From assembly GCA_002281775.1 (NCBI GenBank), contig NCGY01000003.1:261182-325181 (forward strand): 64,000 nucleotides of DNA. Direction: 5' to 3'. Origin of the DNA: Hydrogenophilales bacterium 16-64-46. GTDB taxonomy: Bacteria; Pseudomonadota; Gammaproteobacteria; Burkholderiales; Thiobacillaceae. Of the stretch, positions 8,505 to 18,714 are shown one piece after another (positions within the stretch are counted from its first letter, which is position 1; each line of letters begins with the position of its first letter). The notes below the pieces were generated by a model. It worked only from the letters and a program-made list of their open reading frames with translations, was not told the origin of the DNA and searched no databases. The translations under genes were made by a program, and so were the position numbers.

Positions 8505-9256
8505 TGCCCCTGACCGAAGCCGCGCTGCTGGCCTGGGGGTTTGCCTTCGCCCGTCTGGCCGGCTGGACGCTGTTCGATCCACTGCTCGCGCGCCTGCCTC
8601 TGGGTGGCCGGCTCATGCTGGCGGCGGCGCTTGCCGCTGCGCTGGCACCGGGGCTGGCGACGCCGCCCGTGTCGGCGCAGGGCGCGGCCCTGCTGCCCAT
8701 GCTCGCGCTGGAAGTCCTCTGGGGCGCGGGGCTTGCGCTGGGGGTGGCCGTCGTCTTCACGCTGGCGCGGCTGGTCGTACTGTGGACCGGTCACACCGCC
8801 ACCGCCGGCCTGTTGACGTTGACGCCGCAACAGGGCGACACCTCGGACGCGGCCTGGCGGGCGCTGGCGGGTTGGCTGGCGGTACTGGCGTTTCTGGGCG
8901 CGGGCGGGCACCTGCTGGTGGTCGCCGCCCTGCGCGAGAGTTTCGCGGTGATGCCCGTGGCGGGGTTGCCCGCCGTGGAAGACTTGCGCCGCCTCGGCGA
9001 GTCGGTCGGCTGGCTGTTCGCCACCGGCGCGACGCTGGCCCTGCCGCTGCTGGCGCTGGCGTTGCTGATCCAGCTGGCGTTCTTTGTGCTGGCGCGCACC
9101 ACGCCGGGACTCGACATGTTCTCGATGGGACTGGGGCTCGCCGCCGTCGGCCTCTTGGCAGCGTGGATCGTCGCCGTGCCCGTGATTGCGCGGGGCATCA
9201 CCGAAGGTCTCACGCAACTGGGTTTCTGGTTCGCCGCGTGGACAGACGTTCGATAG
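8501..9256 (+). CDS. fliR: flagellar export gate protein FliR
   Basis: Last gate component, present once per FliPQR complex. A 251-residue polytopic protein with about six hydrophobic segments, including LMLAAALAAALAPGLA and ALALLIQLAFFVLARTTPGLDMFSMGLGL; the phrase around TPGLDMFSMG is a FliR signature. Two ATGs (8501 and 8504) are possible and the first overlaps the fliQ stop. flhB and flhA do not follow; the next gene is dapA, so this ends the flagellar cluster here. Confidence 0.92.
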   Translation: MMPLTEAALLAWGFAFARLAGWTLFDPLLARLPLGGRLMLAAALAAALAPGLATPPVSAQGAALLPMLALEVLWGAGLALGVAVVFTLARLVVLWTGHTATAGLLTLTPQQGDTSDAAWRALAGWLAVLAFLGAGGHLLVVAALRESFAVMPVAGLPAVEDLRRLGESVGWLFATGATLALPLLALALLIQLAFFVLARTTPGLDMFSMGLGLAAVGLLAAWIVAVPVIARGITEGLTQLGFWFAAWTDVR

Positions 9257-9291
9257 GGTGTTGACCGGCGCTTTGGATTACGGAAATGAAA

Positions 9292-10167
9292 ATGATCCGG
9301 GGCAGCCTGGTCGCACTCGTCACGCCCATGTCTGAGGACGGTGCGCTCGACCTCGACGCCCTGCGCCGCCTGGTCGACTGGCACATCGCCGAAGGCACGG
9401 ACGGCATCGTCATCGTCGGCACCACGGGCGAATCGCCCACGGTCGATTTCGACGAGCACTGCCAGCTCATCCGCACCGCCGTCGAACAGGCGGCAGGGCG
9501 CGTGCCGGTGATCGCCGGCACCGGGGCCAACTCCACCCGCGAAGCGATCGAGCTCACCGCTTGCGCAAAAGCCTCGGGCGCCGCCGCCGGCCTGTCGGTC
9601 GTGCCCTATTACAACAAGCCCACGCAGGAAGGCCTGTACCAGCACTACAAGGCCATTGCCGAAGCGGTCGAACTGCCACTCATTCTCTACAACGTGCCCG
9701 GCCGCACGGTCGCCGATCTGGCGAACGACACCGCGCTGCGTCTCGCGCAGGTACCTGGCGTGATCGGTCTGAAGGACGCCACCGGCAACATGGAGCGCGC
9801 CTCCGACCTGTTGCGGCGCGCGCCGGCGAATTTTGCGCTGTATAGCGGGGACGATGCCTCGGGCCTGCCCTTCATGCTGCTGGGTGGCCACGGCGTGATC
9901 TCGGTGACGGCCAACGTCGCGCCGAAACTCATGCACCAGATGTGCGAAGCCGCGTTTGCCGGGAACCTCGTCCTCGGTCGCGAAATCAACAACAGGCTCC
10001 TGCCGCTGCACAGCAAGCTCTTCCTCGAAGCCAACCCGATTCCCGCCAAGTGGGCGGTGGCGCAGCTCGGACGGATGCCTGCCGGCGTGCGCCTGCCGCT
10101 CACGCCGCTGTCCGCAACGCACCACGAAACCTTGCGCGAGGCGATGCGCCACGCCGGTCTGATGTAA
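9292..10167 (+). CDS. dapA: 4-hydroxy-tetrahydrodipicolinate synthase
   Basis: Condenses pyruvate with aspartate semialdehyde, the first committed step of lysine and diaminopimelate synthesis, in the cytoplasm. TIM-barrel aldolase of 291 residues with VGTTGESPT, the YYNKPTQEG and LYNVPGRT motifs (active-site tyrosine) and the Schiff-base lysine in GLKDATGN. I choose the ATG at 9292 because GGA at 9282-9284 is 7 bases away and the protein then begins [13 protein letters not shown], as in other DapA proteins. The ATG at 9286 is too close to that site. Followed by bamC, a common betaproteobacterial neighbour. Confidence 0.95.
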   Translation: MIRGSLVALVTPMSEDGALDLDALRRLVDWHIAEGTDGIVIVGTTGESPTVDFDEHCQLIRTAVEQAAGRVPVIAGTGANSTREAIELTACAKASGAAAGLSVVPYYNKPTQEGLYQHYKAIAEAVELPLILYNVPGRTVADLANDTALRLAQVPGVIGLKDATGNMERASDLLRRAPANFALYSGDDASGLPFMLLGGHGVISVTANVAPKLMHQMCEAAFAGNLVLGREINNRLLPLHSKLFLEANPIPAKWAVAQLGRMPAGVRLPLTPLSATHHETLREAMRHAGLM

Positions 10168-10180
10168 AAAAAGGATGCCC

Positions 10181-11263
10181 ATGCGTTACCTGTCTCTCCT
10201 CTTGGCTGCCTCGCTCGTCGCGGGCTGCGGCATCATCGAAAGCAAAAAGATCGACTATAAGTCGGCGCAGAAGGCGCCCACGCTCGAATTGCCGCCCGAC
10301 CTCGTCGCGCCGTCTGCCGACAACCGCTACGCCATCCCCGACACCCAGGGTGGCGGAACCGCCACGCTGTCGACCTTCAACCAGGAACGCAAGGTGGCCC
10401 CGGCCGGCACGCAGACCCTGCTGCCGGTACAGGACAAGGCCCGTATCGAACGCGCCGGCACCCAGCGCTGGCTGGTGGTGAACGCCACGCCGCAGCAGGT
10501 GTGGCCGGTGATCAGGGACTTCTGGCAGGAAAGCGGTTTCATCATCAACATCGAATCGCCCGAGACCGGTGTGATCGAAACCGACTGGGCGGAAAACCGC
10601 GCGAAGATTCCGCAGGATGTCATCCGCCGTTCGCTCGGCAAGGTACTCGACGGTCTATATTCCACCGCCGAGCGCGACAAGTTCCGCACCCGTATCGAAC
10701 AGGGCCGTGATGGCACGGAAATCTATCTCAGCCATCGCGGCATGATCGAGGTGTACGCCACCGAAGGCCAGGACAAGACTGTCTGGCAGCCGCGTCCCGC
10801 CGACCCCGAACTCGAAGCGGAAATGCTGCGTCGCCTGATGCTGCGTTTCGGCGTTGAGGAGGCGCGCGCCGAGACCCTGCTGGCCAAGCAGCAGACGCCC
10901 GAGCAGGCGCGCATCGTCAAGGACGGCGGGGCCAACAACCTGGAAATGGACGAAGGCTTCGACCGCGCCTGGCGTCGCGTCGGCCTGGCACTCGACCGCG
11001 TCGGCTTTGCCGTGGAAGACCGCGACCGTTCAAAGGGTGTGTACTTCGTGCGCTACATCGATCCGGAAGCCGACAACGACAGCAAGCGCGACGACGGCAT
11101 CCTTGCCAAGTTCGCCTTCTGGAAGAGCAAGAAGCCGCAGGCCTCGCCGCAGGTGCAGGTCGTGGTGAGCGAGGCGGGCGAGAAGTCCCGCGTGTCGGTG
11201 ACGGGTGCCGATGCGGGCACGCAGAACCGCATCGTCAACCTGCTCTACAAGGAACTGAAGTAA
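10181..11263 (+). CDS. bamC: outer membrane assembly lipoprotein BamC
   Basis: Lipoprotein of the BAM complex that inserts beta-barrel proteins into the outer membrane. It opens with a signal peptide and lipobox LVAGC (lipidated Cys near residue 17). An unstructured stretch with the conserved PPDLVAP motif follows, then two helix-grip domains (TQRWLVVNATPQQVWPVIRDF and the C-terminal AWRRVGLALDRVGFAVEDRD). Length 360 residues. AAGGA at 10171-10175 is ideally spaced for the ATG at 10181, ruling out the ATG at 10175. It sits 13 bases after dapA, as in E. coli, where the pair is dapA-nlpB. Confidence 0.92.
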   Translation: MRYLSLLLAASLVAGCGIIESKKIDYKSAQKAPTLELPPDLVAPSADNRYAIPDTQGGGTATLSTFNQERKVAPAGTQTLLPVQDKARIERAGTQRWLVVNATPQQVWPVIRDFWQESGFIINIESPETGVIETDWAENRAKIPQDVIRRSLGKVLDGLYSTAERDKFRTRIEQGRDGTEIYLSHRGMIEVYATEGQDKTVWQPRPADPELEAEMLRRLMLRFGVEEARAETLLAKQQTPEQARIVKDGGANNLEMDEGFDRAWRRVGLALDRVGFAVEDRDRSKGVYFVRYIDPEADNDSKRDDGILAKFAFWKSKKPQASPQVQVVVSEAGEKSRVSVTGADAGTQNRIVNLLYKELK

Positions 11264-11273
11264 GGCGCGCGCG

Positions 11274-12032
11274 GTGCGCTTCTGCAGCCTGGGCAGCGGC
11301 AGCGAAGGCAACGGCCTGGTGGTCGAGGCCGGCACGACCCGCGTGCTGCTCGACTGCGGCTTTGGTCTTGCCGATTGCGTCGCCCGGCTCGCCCGGCGGG
11401 GGGTCCAGGCCAGCGATCTGGCGGGCATTGTGGTCACGCACGAACACAGTGACCACATCGGCGGGGTGGGGCGGCTGGCGCGCAAGTTCGGCCTGCCGGT
11501 GTGGCTCACGGCCGGCACACGCGTGATGGCGCAGGATCTGGACGGCGTGGATGTCAGGGTGATCGACAGCCACGCCCGGTTTGCCGTCGACGCGCTCGAT
11601 ATCCAGCCGTTTCCGGTGCCGCACGACGCGCGCGAGCCGGTGCAGTTCGTGTTTGGCGACGGCAACCGCTCGCTCGGCGTGCTCACCGACCTGGGCTGCG
11701 TGACGCCGCACGTCGAGGCCATGCTCGATGGCGTCGATGCCCTGGTGCTGGAGTGCAACCACGACGCCGACATGCTGGAAAACGGCCCGTATCCGGTGAG
11801 TCTCAAGCGCCGCGTGGGCGGGCGCTTCGGTCATCTGGAAAACAGCCAGGCGGCGGCGCTGCTGGACAAACTGAAGCACGACGGCCTGCAGTGCGTGATG
11901 GCCGCGCATGTATCAAAAAAGAACAACACGAATGCGCTGGCGCAAACCGCGCTGGCGAATGTGCTGGGCTGCAACGCAGACGAGGTGCGCGTGGCGTGCC
12001 AGACGTCGGGATTTGACTGGATCCGCCTGTGA
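11274..12032 (+). CDS. metallo-beta-lactamase fold hydrolase, WalJ/YycJ-like
   Basis: Cytoplasmic metallo-hydrolase of 252 residues with the zinc-binding signature THEHSDH (about residues 47-53) and further ligands in GVLTDLG, LECNHD and the AAHVSKKNNT region. The N-terminal MRFCSLGSGSEGN is the family hallmark of WalJ/YycJ proteins, linked in Firmicutes to the WalRK pathway and DNA metabolism; the function in Proteobacteria is not settled. Starts with GTG 10 bases after bamC. No signal peptide. Confidence 0.85.
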   Translation: MRFCSLGSGSEGNGLVVEAGTTRVLLDCGFGLADCVARLARRGVQASDLAGIVVTHEHSDHIGGVGRLARKFGLPVWLTAGTRVMAQDLDGVDVRVIDSHARFAVDALDIQPFPVPHDAREPVQFVFGDGNRSLGVLTDLGCVTPHVEAMLDGVDALVLECNHDADMLENGPYPVSLKRRVGGRFGHLENSQAAALLDKLKHDGLQCVMAAHVSKKNNTNALAQTALANVLGCNADEVRVACQTSGFDWIRL

Positions 12033-12047
12033 GCGGACGAGTTTCGA

Positions 12048-13483
<1,436 letters not shown>

Positions 13484-13487
<4 letters not shown>

Positions 13488-13828
13488 GCTGGGAGCTGGG
13501 CCTGCTGGCTGCCTTCGGGCTACTGGGCTGGTACTGGTACGCCGGGATGCACGCGCGCGAGCAGGCCATCGCCGCCGGACGGCGTGCCTGCCAGAGCGCA
13601 GGCGTGCAGTTTCTCGATGAAAGCGTGGCGCAGACGCGCACCCGCCTGGCGCGCAACAGCCAGGGGCAACTGGTGTTGCAGCGCGATTTCCGCTTTGAAT
13701 TTTCCGACACTGGCGACAATCGCCGCCCGGCCGTGGTCCGCATGGTCGGCGAACGGGTGGAGTGGGTGAGCCTGGATGGTGAGTGGCAGCCGGGACACCT
13801 TGCCAGCGTCAGCCGGCTGCCTGAATAA
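13484..13828 (+). CDS. DUF3301 family small membrane-anchored protein
   Basis: A 114-residue protein with one N-terminal membrane helix (WELGLLAAFGLLGWYWY) followed by a short cytoplasmic-looking domain with ACQSAGVQFLDESVAQTR, LQRDFRFEFSDTGDNR and GERVEWV. These are the conserved elements of DUF3301, a proteobacterial family of unknown role. Translationally coupled to the helicase. Family assignment is from memory of the motif pattern. Confidence 0.8.
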
Positions 13829-13843
13829 ACCTGCCGTTTATTC
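13823..13843. terminator. AT-rich inverted repeat spanning both stop codons of a convergent pair
   Basis: GAATAAAC (13823-13830) and GTTTATTC (13836-13843) form an 8-bp stem with a 5-base loop. It overlaps the stop of the DUF3301 gene and the stop of the convergent gene on the minus strand. It is short and AT-rich, so termination strength is doubtful; a shared end for both transcripts is likely. Confidence 0.45.
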
Positions 13844-14776
13844 CTGTTCCACTTCCAGGATCGCCAGGCTGATCTGCGGGCCCAGGTTCAGGTCCCATTC
13901 GGCCCAGTTTCTGTAGGCCTTCAGCTTTTCGGCCAGCACCGGCTTCATCTCGTAATCGCTCTTGCCGTCGTTGTACATGCGGCGCACTTCGGGCAGAAGA
14001 ATGTCGAACCAGGCTTTCTGCTCTTCGACGAAGGTGCGGTCGCCGCTCGTGCCGTGGCCGGGCACATAGACCCTGGCGTTGACGGCGAGGGCGCGGTCGG
14101 TGGCTTTCATCACGCCCTTGAAGGTGCCGTCGCGCAGGTTCATCACCTGGCGGGCGAGTACATTGTCGCCGGTGAAGAGAATACGGTCCTCGGCCACTTC
14201 GATCATGTCGTCGGTCTTGCTGTGGGCGTCACTGGAGGCGTGGATGCGGAAGGTCTTGCCACCGATCTTGAATTCCTGGCCGTCGGCCGTCGGCACGGTG
14301 GGGATCTCCGCGCGGGTGCCGTCGGTGTAGCCCTGGGTCATGTCCGACATCAGCTTGAGCCAGAAGGCGTCTGCACCCTCCTTGGCCACGCGGATCATGT
14401 CCGGGTGGGCAATGATCGTGGCTTTGGGCCAGGCTTCGAGGATGGCCTGGTTGCCCAGCCAGTGGTCGCCGTGAACGTGGGTGTTGAACACGTGCGTGAC
14501 CGGCAGCTGCGTGGCCTTGCGGATTTGCGCCACCACCATGCGGCCGGCCTGCACGCTGGAACCCGGATCGATCACCACCACGCTGTCTTTCGTCACCACC
14601 CAGGCCGGGTTGTTCATGAAGCCCTGGTTTTCCACCGAGGGTAGGCCCTGCGGGCCGTGGATGACCCAGGTCGACGCGCCGACTTTCTGCGCAGGGTAGG
14701 TGCGGACGGTGTCGTTGGGGCCGGCGATGGCAGCCGTGCTGAAGGCGAGGGCAGCGAGCAGGGGAAGCAGACGCAT
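13838..14776 (-). CDS. periplasmic metallo-beta-lactamase fold hydrolase, SoxH-like
   Basis: Exported zinc hydrolase of 312 residues. A clear signal peptide (LLPLLAALAFSTAAIA, cut before GPND) precedes a metallo-beta-lactamase domain with HVHGDH (about residues 100-105) and downstream ligands SDAHSKTDD, LFTGDNV and YVPGHGTSG. It most resembles the SoxH/quinoprotein-relay metallohydrolase group found near sulfur-oxidation or PQQ-dehydrogenase genes. The substrate is unknown, and true lactamase activity is unlikely. First gene on a minus-strand block opposite the helicase operon. Confidence 0.8.
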   Translation of the reverse strand: MRLLPLLAALAFSTAAIAGPNDTVRTYPAQKVGASTWVIHGPQGLPSVENQGFMNNPAWVVTKDSVVVIDPGSSVQAGRMVVAQIRKATQLPVTHVFNTHVHGDHWLGNQAILEAWPKATIIAHPDMIRVAKEGADAFWLKLMSDMTQGYTDGTRAEIPTVPTADGQEFKIGGKTFRIHASSDAHSKTDDMIEVAEDRILFTGDNVLARQVMNLRDGTFKGVMKATDRALAVNARVYVPGHGTSGDRTFVEEQKAWFDILLPEVRRMYNDGKSDYEMKPVLAEKLKAYRNWAEWDLNLGPQISLAILEVEQE

Positions 14777-14848
14777 GGGAATCTCCTAGGAATGGGTTAT
14801 GGCCGAACCTTACACAGTCCGGGCGAGACAATTAATGGTCGAAAAGCG

Positions 14849-15553
14849 CTACCACCACTTTTCGAAAATGATGCGGTTCATCGGTACGCCCTGGTCGTGC
14901 AATAGGGTGCTCATGTCCTCGACCATGCCCTTGGGGCCGCACAGGTAGTAGAGCGTGTCGTCGGGCACATGCAGGGTGTGCAGCTTGGCCGGGTCGATGC
15001 GGCCGGTGAGGCCGTGCCAGAGCGGGTCGGGCTGGGTAACGGTGATACTCACGTGCAGGTTGGCATGGTCGCGCACGGCCGCGTCGAGCTCGTCGCGGAA
15101 CAGGATCTCGCGGCTGTCCGACACGCTGTATAGCAGGTGGGCCTGGGTGGCGAGCCGGGCGTCGCGTACGTGACGGAAGATCGAGAGCAGGGGCGTCACG
15201 CCCACACCGCCGCCGATCAGCACCAGGTTCTCGCTCATCTCGGGCAGGTAGACGAACGGCCCCTGTCCCTGCGACACGCGCACCGTGTCGCCCACCGCGC
15301 CGCGTTCGTGCACCCAGCGCGCAACCGGATGGGTGCTGCTGGCCTTGATCGCCAGTTCGATTTCGCCGGCGAAGAGCGGCGAGGTGGTGATGGAATAGCC
15401 GCTGGTCTGCACCTCGCCGTCGACCTCGACCGACAGATCGACCCATTGCCCCGGCAGAAAGCGGAAGGCCGGGTCGTCGATGGCAAGGCGCAGCGTGCGG
15501 ATGCTGGGCGTGGCGGCGTCGAGCGCCGTCACGCGGGCGTCAAAAATGCGCAA
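14849..15553 (-). CDS. FAD/NAD(P)-binding ferredoxin-reductase family protein
   Basis: Flavin reductase of 234 residues built of an FAD-binding barrel (LPGQWVDLSV, GYSITTSP for the flavin) and an NAD(P)-binding lobe (GGGVGVTPLLSI, LYYLCGPKGM, C-terminal FEKWW). There is no fused [2Fe-2S] domain, so it must pass electrons to a separate partner. Similar stand-alone modules serve oxygenases or unknown reductases. It lies 3 bases downstream of msrB on the same strand; a role in supplying reductant to stress enzymes is only a guess. Confidence 0.8.
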   Translation of the reverse strand: MRIFDARVTALDAATPSIRTLRLAIDDPAFRFLPGQWVDLSVEVDGEVQTSGYSITTSPLFAGEIELAIKASSTHPVARWVHERGAVGDTVRVSQGQGPFVYLPEMSENLVLIGGGVGVTPLLSIFRHVRDARLATQAHLLYSVSDSREILFRDELDAAVRDHANLHVSITVTQPDPLWHGLTGRIDPAKLHTLHVPDDTLYYLCGPKGMVEDMSTLLHDQGVPMNRIIFEKWW

Positions 15554-15556
15554 GGC

Positions 15557-15970
15557 TCAGTCCTGATTCTTGTCGTTGTCGGCTTCCTCGAACTGGAGCG
15601 AAGCCGAATTGATGCAGTAGCGCATACCGGTGGGCGCGGGGCCGTCCGGGAACACATGGCCCAGATGCGACCCGCACTTGCGGCACAGCGCCTCAGTGCG
15701 CACCATGCCGTGTGTGGTGTCGGTTTTTTCCGCCACAGCCTCGGGTTTCAGCGCCTGATAGAAACTCGGCCAGCCGGTACCGGAATCGAACTTGGCCGTC
15801 GAATCGAACAGCGGTTCACCGCAGGCTGCGCAGCGATAGGCCCCGTGTGCGTGATGGTCCCAGTATTGCCCGGTAAACGCGCGTTCGGTGCCCTTCTCGC
15901 GCAGGATGCGGAACTGCTCGGGGGAGAGTGTGGCGCGCCATTCGGCGTCGGTTTTGGGGTCGGATGACAT
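15557..15970 (-). CDS. msrB: peptide methionine (R)-S-oxide reductase MsrB
   Basis: Repairs the R-epimer of methionine sulfoxide in proteins. 137 residues with two zinc-binding CxxC pairs (CAACG and CRKCG), the substrate loop GTGWPSFY and the catalytic cysteine in [11 protein letters not shown] choose the ATG at 15970 because GGAG lies 5 bases upstream of it; an in-frame ATG four codons earlier overlaps that ribosome-binding site. No signal peptide, so cytoplasmic. Confidence 0.93.
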   Translation of the reverse strand: MSSDPKTDAEWRATLSPEQFRILREKGTERAFTGQYWDHHAHGAYRCAACGEPLFDSTAKFDSGTGWPSFYQALKPEAVAEKTDTTHGMVRTEALCRKCGSHLGHVFPDGPAPTGMRYCINSASLQFEEADNDKNQD

Positions 15971-16112
15971 GGCGATCTCCATTCAAGGTCTGAAGTTTAC
16001 CCGCAAGCCGGGGGGATACGGTGATCAGCGAGCTGGCTGACTGGCGACGGTTTGGACAGATGGCAGCCGGGTGTAAAGACGAGCTTTTTTTTGCCTCGAC
16101 AGCCCGCAACGG

Positions 16113-16140
16113 TTGACAGCGTCATGCAGCGCGGTTTAAT
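16113..16140 (+). promoter_or_regulatory. sigma-70 promoter of the rubrerythrin operon
   Basis: TTGACA (16113-16118) and TTTAAT (16135-16140) with a 16-base spacer. Predicted transcription would begin near 16147, just before the palindrome at 16151-16171. The ribosome-binding GGAG before 16257 lies about 100 bases downstream. Confidence 0.7.
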
Positions 16141-16150
16141 CTTCAACCAA

Positions 16151-16171
16151 GTTTTAGACTTAGTCTAAAAC
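16151..16171. promoter_or_regulatory. 21-bp perfect palindromic operator
   Basis: GTTTTAGACT (16151-16160), central T, then AGTCTAAAAC (16162-16171): ten paired positions with no mismatch. It lies immediately after the predicted start of transcription, the position of a repressor operator. A closely similar palindrome overlaps the folE2 -10 box (30968-30990). The regulator is not known. Confidence 0.7.
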
Positions 16172-16256
16172 CCCATTTCATTCTGTCGTCGCAAGTGGCG
16201 ACAGATGGGAACCCCCTGCCGCAAGGCAATCACGCAAACATAATGGAGATCAGGTT

Positions 16257-16676
16257 ATGCAACTCAAAGGCTCGAAAACCGAAGACCATCTGAAGGCCGC
16301 CTTCGCAGGCGAATCGCAGGCCAACCGCCGTTACCTCTACTTCGCAGCAAAAGCCGACGTTGAAGGCTATAACGACGTTGCCGCCGTGTTCCGTTCCACC
16401 GCCGAAGGTGAAACCGGCCACGCCCACGGCCACCTCGAGTACCTGGAAAAGTGCGGCGACCCCGCCACCGGCATGGCATTCGGCCCCACCGCCGATAACC
16501 TGAAGACCGCCATCGCTGGCGAAACCCACGAGTACACCGACATGTACCCTGGCATGGCCAAGGATGCGCGTGGCGAAGGTTTCGACGAAATCGCCGACTG
16601 GTTCGAAACCCTGGCCAAGGCCGAGCGCTCGCACGCCAACAAATTCCAGAAAACCCTGGACAGCCTGGGCACCTGA
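16257..16676 (+). CDS. rubrerythrin-type diiron protein without rubredoxin domain
   Basis: Ferritin-like diiron protein of 139 residues that probably reduces hydrogen peroxide. Diiron ligands are visible as E19 ([10 protein letters not shown]), E52 with H55 (ETGH), E89/E92 (GETHEY) and E123 with H126 (ERSH). Classical rubrerythrin has a C-terminal rubredoxin domain with four cysteines; that domain is absent, so electrons must come from a partner. The following Fe-S protein gene is the obvious candidate. The gene has its own promoter and palindromic operator and is followed by a strong terminator. Confidence 0.88.
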   Translation: MQLKGSKTEDHLKAAFAGESQANRRYLYFAAKADVEGYNDVAAVFRSTAEGETGHAHGHLEYLEKCGDPATGMAFGPTADNLKTAIAGETHEYTDMYPGMAKDARGEGFDEIADWFETLAKAERSHANKFQKTLDSLGT

Positions 16677-16691
16677 TCTGGCCTAGGATAG

Positions 16692-16721
16692 AAAGCGGGT
16701 CGCGTGCGGCCCGCTTTTTTT
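16692..16721 (+). terminator. intrinsic terminator after rubrerythrin
   Basis: AAAGCGGG (16692-16699) pairs with CCCGCTTT (16710-16717) around a 10-base loop and runs into seven T residues. It separates rubrerythrin from the Fe-S protein gene, so read-through or a second promoter is needed for the downstream pair. Confidence 0.85.
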
Positions 16722-16770
16722 GACCCGCATTTCTCCAACCGCAGTCCCCATACCAATACCTGGAGCAAGC

Positions 16771-18105
16771 ATGAGCACCCGCGAAGGCAGCCTCGAAGCC
16801 CCCACCCGCCACCCGCTCGACTGGAAGAATCCCGATTTCTACAGCGAGGATTCGCTCAATCACGAACTCGAACGCATTTTCGACATCTGCCACGGCTGCC
16901 GTCGCTGCGTGTCGCTGTGCACCGCTTTCCCGACCCTGTTCGACCTGGTCGACGAATCGCCCACCATGGAAGTGGATGGCATCGAGAAAAAGGACTACTG
17001 GAAAGTGGTCGACGAATGCTACCTGTGCGACCTGTGCTACATGACCAAGTGCCCCTACGTGCCGCCGCATCCGTGGAACCTGGATTTCCCGCACACCATG
17101 CTGCGCGCCAAGGCCATCAAGTTCAAAAAAGGCGAGACCACCTTCCGCGACAAGCTCCTCTCGAGCACTGACGCCATGGGCAAGCTCGCCTCGATTCCCG
17201 TGGTGGTGCAAGCCGTGAACGCCTCGCTGAAGAGCGCGCCGGTGCGCAAGCTGCTCGACAAGAACCTGGGCATCCACGCCGACCGCATCCTGCCGGAATA
17301 CGATAGCGCCAAGTTCCGCTCGACAGCAAAACCCAACGCCGGCTTCCCGGTGAAAGCGGGCGAGAAAACCCCTGGCAAGGTCGCGATCTACGCCACCTGC
17401 TACGTGAACTACAACGAGCCCGGCATCGGCCACGATCTGCTGAAGGTGCTGGCGCACAATGAAATCCCCGCCGTGCTGGTCGACAAGGAAGCCTGCTGCG
17501 GCATGCCCAAGCTGGAACTGGGCGACCTCGAAGCGGTGCAGAAGCTCAAGGAAACCAACATCCCGCATCTTGCGAAACTCGCGCGCGAAGGCTACGCCAT
17601 CCTCACCGCCGTGCCTTCGTGCACGCTCATGTACAAGCAGGAACTCCCGCTCATGTTCCCCAACGATGCCGACGTGCAGGCGGTGAAGGCTGCCATGTGG
17701 GACCCCTTCGAGTACCTGATGGCGCGCAACGCCGACGGCCTCTTGAAATCCGACTTCAAGAAACCGCTCGGCAAAGTGTCCTATCACGTGCCCTGCCACC
17801 AGCGTGTGCAGAACATCGGCAACAAGACACGCGATGCGCTGCAACTGGCCGGTGCCGAGGTGAACATGGTCGAGCGCTGCTCCGGCCACGACGGCACCTG
17901 GGGCGTGAAGACCGAGTGGTTCGCCAAATCGATGAAGATCGGCAAACCGGTGTTCCGCCTCATGGCCGAATCGCAGCCGAACTACGTCAGCTCCGACTGC
18001 GCGATTGCCGCCCGCCACATCCTGCAGGGCATGGGCGAGGGCGCGACCGCAGAAAAGGAACATCCCATCACGCTCATGCGCATTGCCTACGGCCTTCAAG
18101 CCTGA
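16771..18105 (+). CDS. Fe-S oxidoreductase with two CCG domains, HdrD/GlpC-like
   Basis: Cytoplasmic or membrane-associated electron carrier of 444 residues. The N-terminal half binds two [4Fe-4S] clusters: C40, C43, C46, C50 ([11 protein letters not shown]) and C83, C86, C89, C94 ([12 protein letters not shown]). The second half holds two CCG domains as in heterodisulfide reductase HdrD and anaerobic glycerol-3-phosphate dehydrogenase Glp[10 protein letters not shown] with [13 protein letters not shown], then [12 protein letters not shown] with CSGHDGTWG. The start at 16771 is set by GGAG five bases upstream. With rubrerythrin and DUF3501 it forms a recurrent trio; electron delivery to rubrerythrin is inferred, not shown. 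Confidence 0.85.
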   Translation: MSTREGSLEAPTRHPLDWKNPDFYSEDSLNHELERIFDICHGCRRCVSLCTAFPTLFDLVDESPTMEVDGIEKKDYWKVVDECYLCDLCYMTKCPYVPPHPWNLDFPHTMLRAKAIKFKKGETTFRDKLLSSTDAMGKLASIPVVVQAVNASLKSAPVRKLLDKNLGIHADRILPEYDSAKFRSTAKPNAGFPVKAGEKTPGKVAIYATCYVNYNEPGIGHDLLKVLAHNEIPAVLVDKEACCGMPKLELGDLEAVQKLKETNIPHLAKLAREGYAILTAVPSCTLMYKQELPLMFPNDADVQAVKAAMWDPFEYLMARNADGLLKSDFKKPLGKVSYHVPCHQRVQNIGNKTRDALQLAGAEVNMVERCSGHDGTWGVKTEWFAKSMKIGKPVFRLMAESQPNYVSSDCAIAARHILQGMGEGATAEKEHPITLMRIAYGLQA

Positions 18106-18123
18106 CCAGAAAGGAGACGACCC

Positions 18124-18708
18124 ATGCCGCACATTACCCGTGAAAGCCTGATGACACTGGAAGCCTATTCAAAGATTCGCCCCGGCTTCCGCGCAGACAT
18201 CATCGCGCACAAAAAGAATCGTTTCGTCATGCTGGGTGAGCACATCAGCCTGCATTTCGAAGACGAAAAAACCATGCGTTACCAGATCCAGGAGATGCTG
18301 CGCGCCGAGCGCACGTTTGAGGAATCCGGCATCCAGGACGAACTCGACGCCTACAACCCGCTGATTCCGGACGGCAGCAACTGGAAGGCGACGATGATGA
18401 TCGAATACCCCGATCCCGACGTACGCAAGGTCGAGCTCGGCAAGCTCAAGGGCGTGGAAGACCGCGTCTTCGTGCAGGTGGCCGAAGGCCCCAAGGTCTA
18501 CGCCATTGCCGACGAGGACATGGACCGCGAAAACGAGGAAAAAACCTCCTCGGTGCATTTCCTGCGCTTTGAACTCGATGCCACTTCGGCCGCCGCCGCC
18601 AAGGCCGGCAGCCCCATCCGCATGGGCATCGACCATCCCGCCTGCCCGCTGCCCGCCACCGCCGTGGCCGACAACATCCGCGCCGCCCTGGTGCTCGACC
18701 TGGCCTGA
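18124..18708 (+). CDS. DUF3501 family protein
   Basis: A 194-residue soluble protein with the DUF3501 hallmarks: ITRESLMTLEAYSKIR at the start, LGEHISLHFEDEKTMRYQIQEMLRAERTFE, and near the end VHFLRFELD and MGIDHPA. Function is unknown. The family typically neighbours rubrerythrin and HdrD-like Fe-S proteins, as here, 18 bases downstream with an AAGGAG ribosome-binding site. It has no cysteine cluster of its own, so any redox role would be as a scaffold or partner. Confidence 0.85.
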   Translation: MPHITRESLMTLEAYSKIRPGFRADIIAHKKNRFVMLGEHISLHFEDEKTMRYQIQEMLRAERTFEESGIQDELDAYNPLIPDGSNWKATMMIEYPDPDVRKVELGKLKGVEDRVFVQVAEGPKVYAIADEDMDRENEEKTSSVHFLRFELDATSAAAAKAGSPIRMGIDHPACPLPATAVADNIRAALVLDLA

Positions 18709-18714
18709 CCGGCC

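Noticed and set aside
13838..14776. Class B beta-lactamase (antibiotic resistance)
   Set aside because: The zinc motif is shared by the whole fold; overall sequence fits SoxH-like hydrolases, not lactamases.
16264..18132. 622-codon minus-strand open frame opposite rubrerythrin and the Fe-S protein gene
   Set aside because: Shadow of real genes; no recognisable motif or ribosome site.
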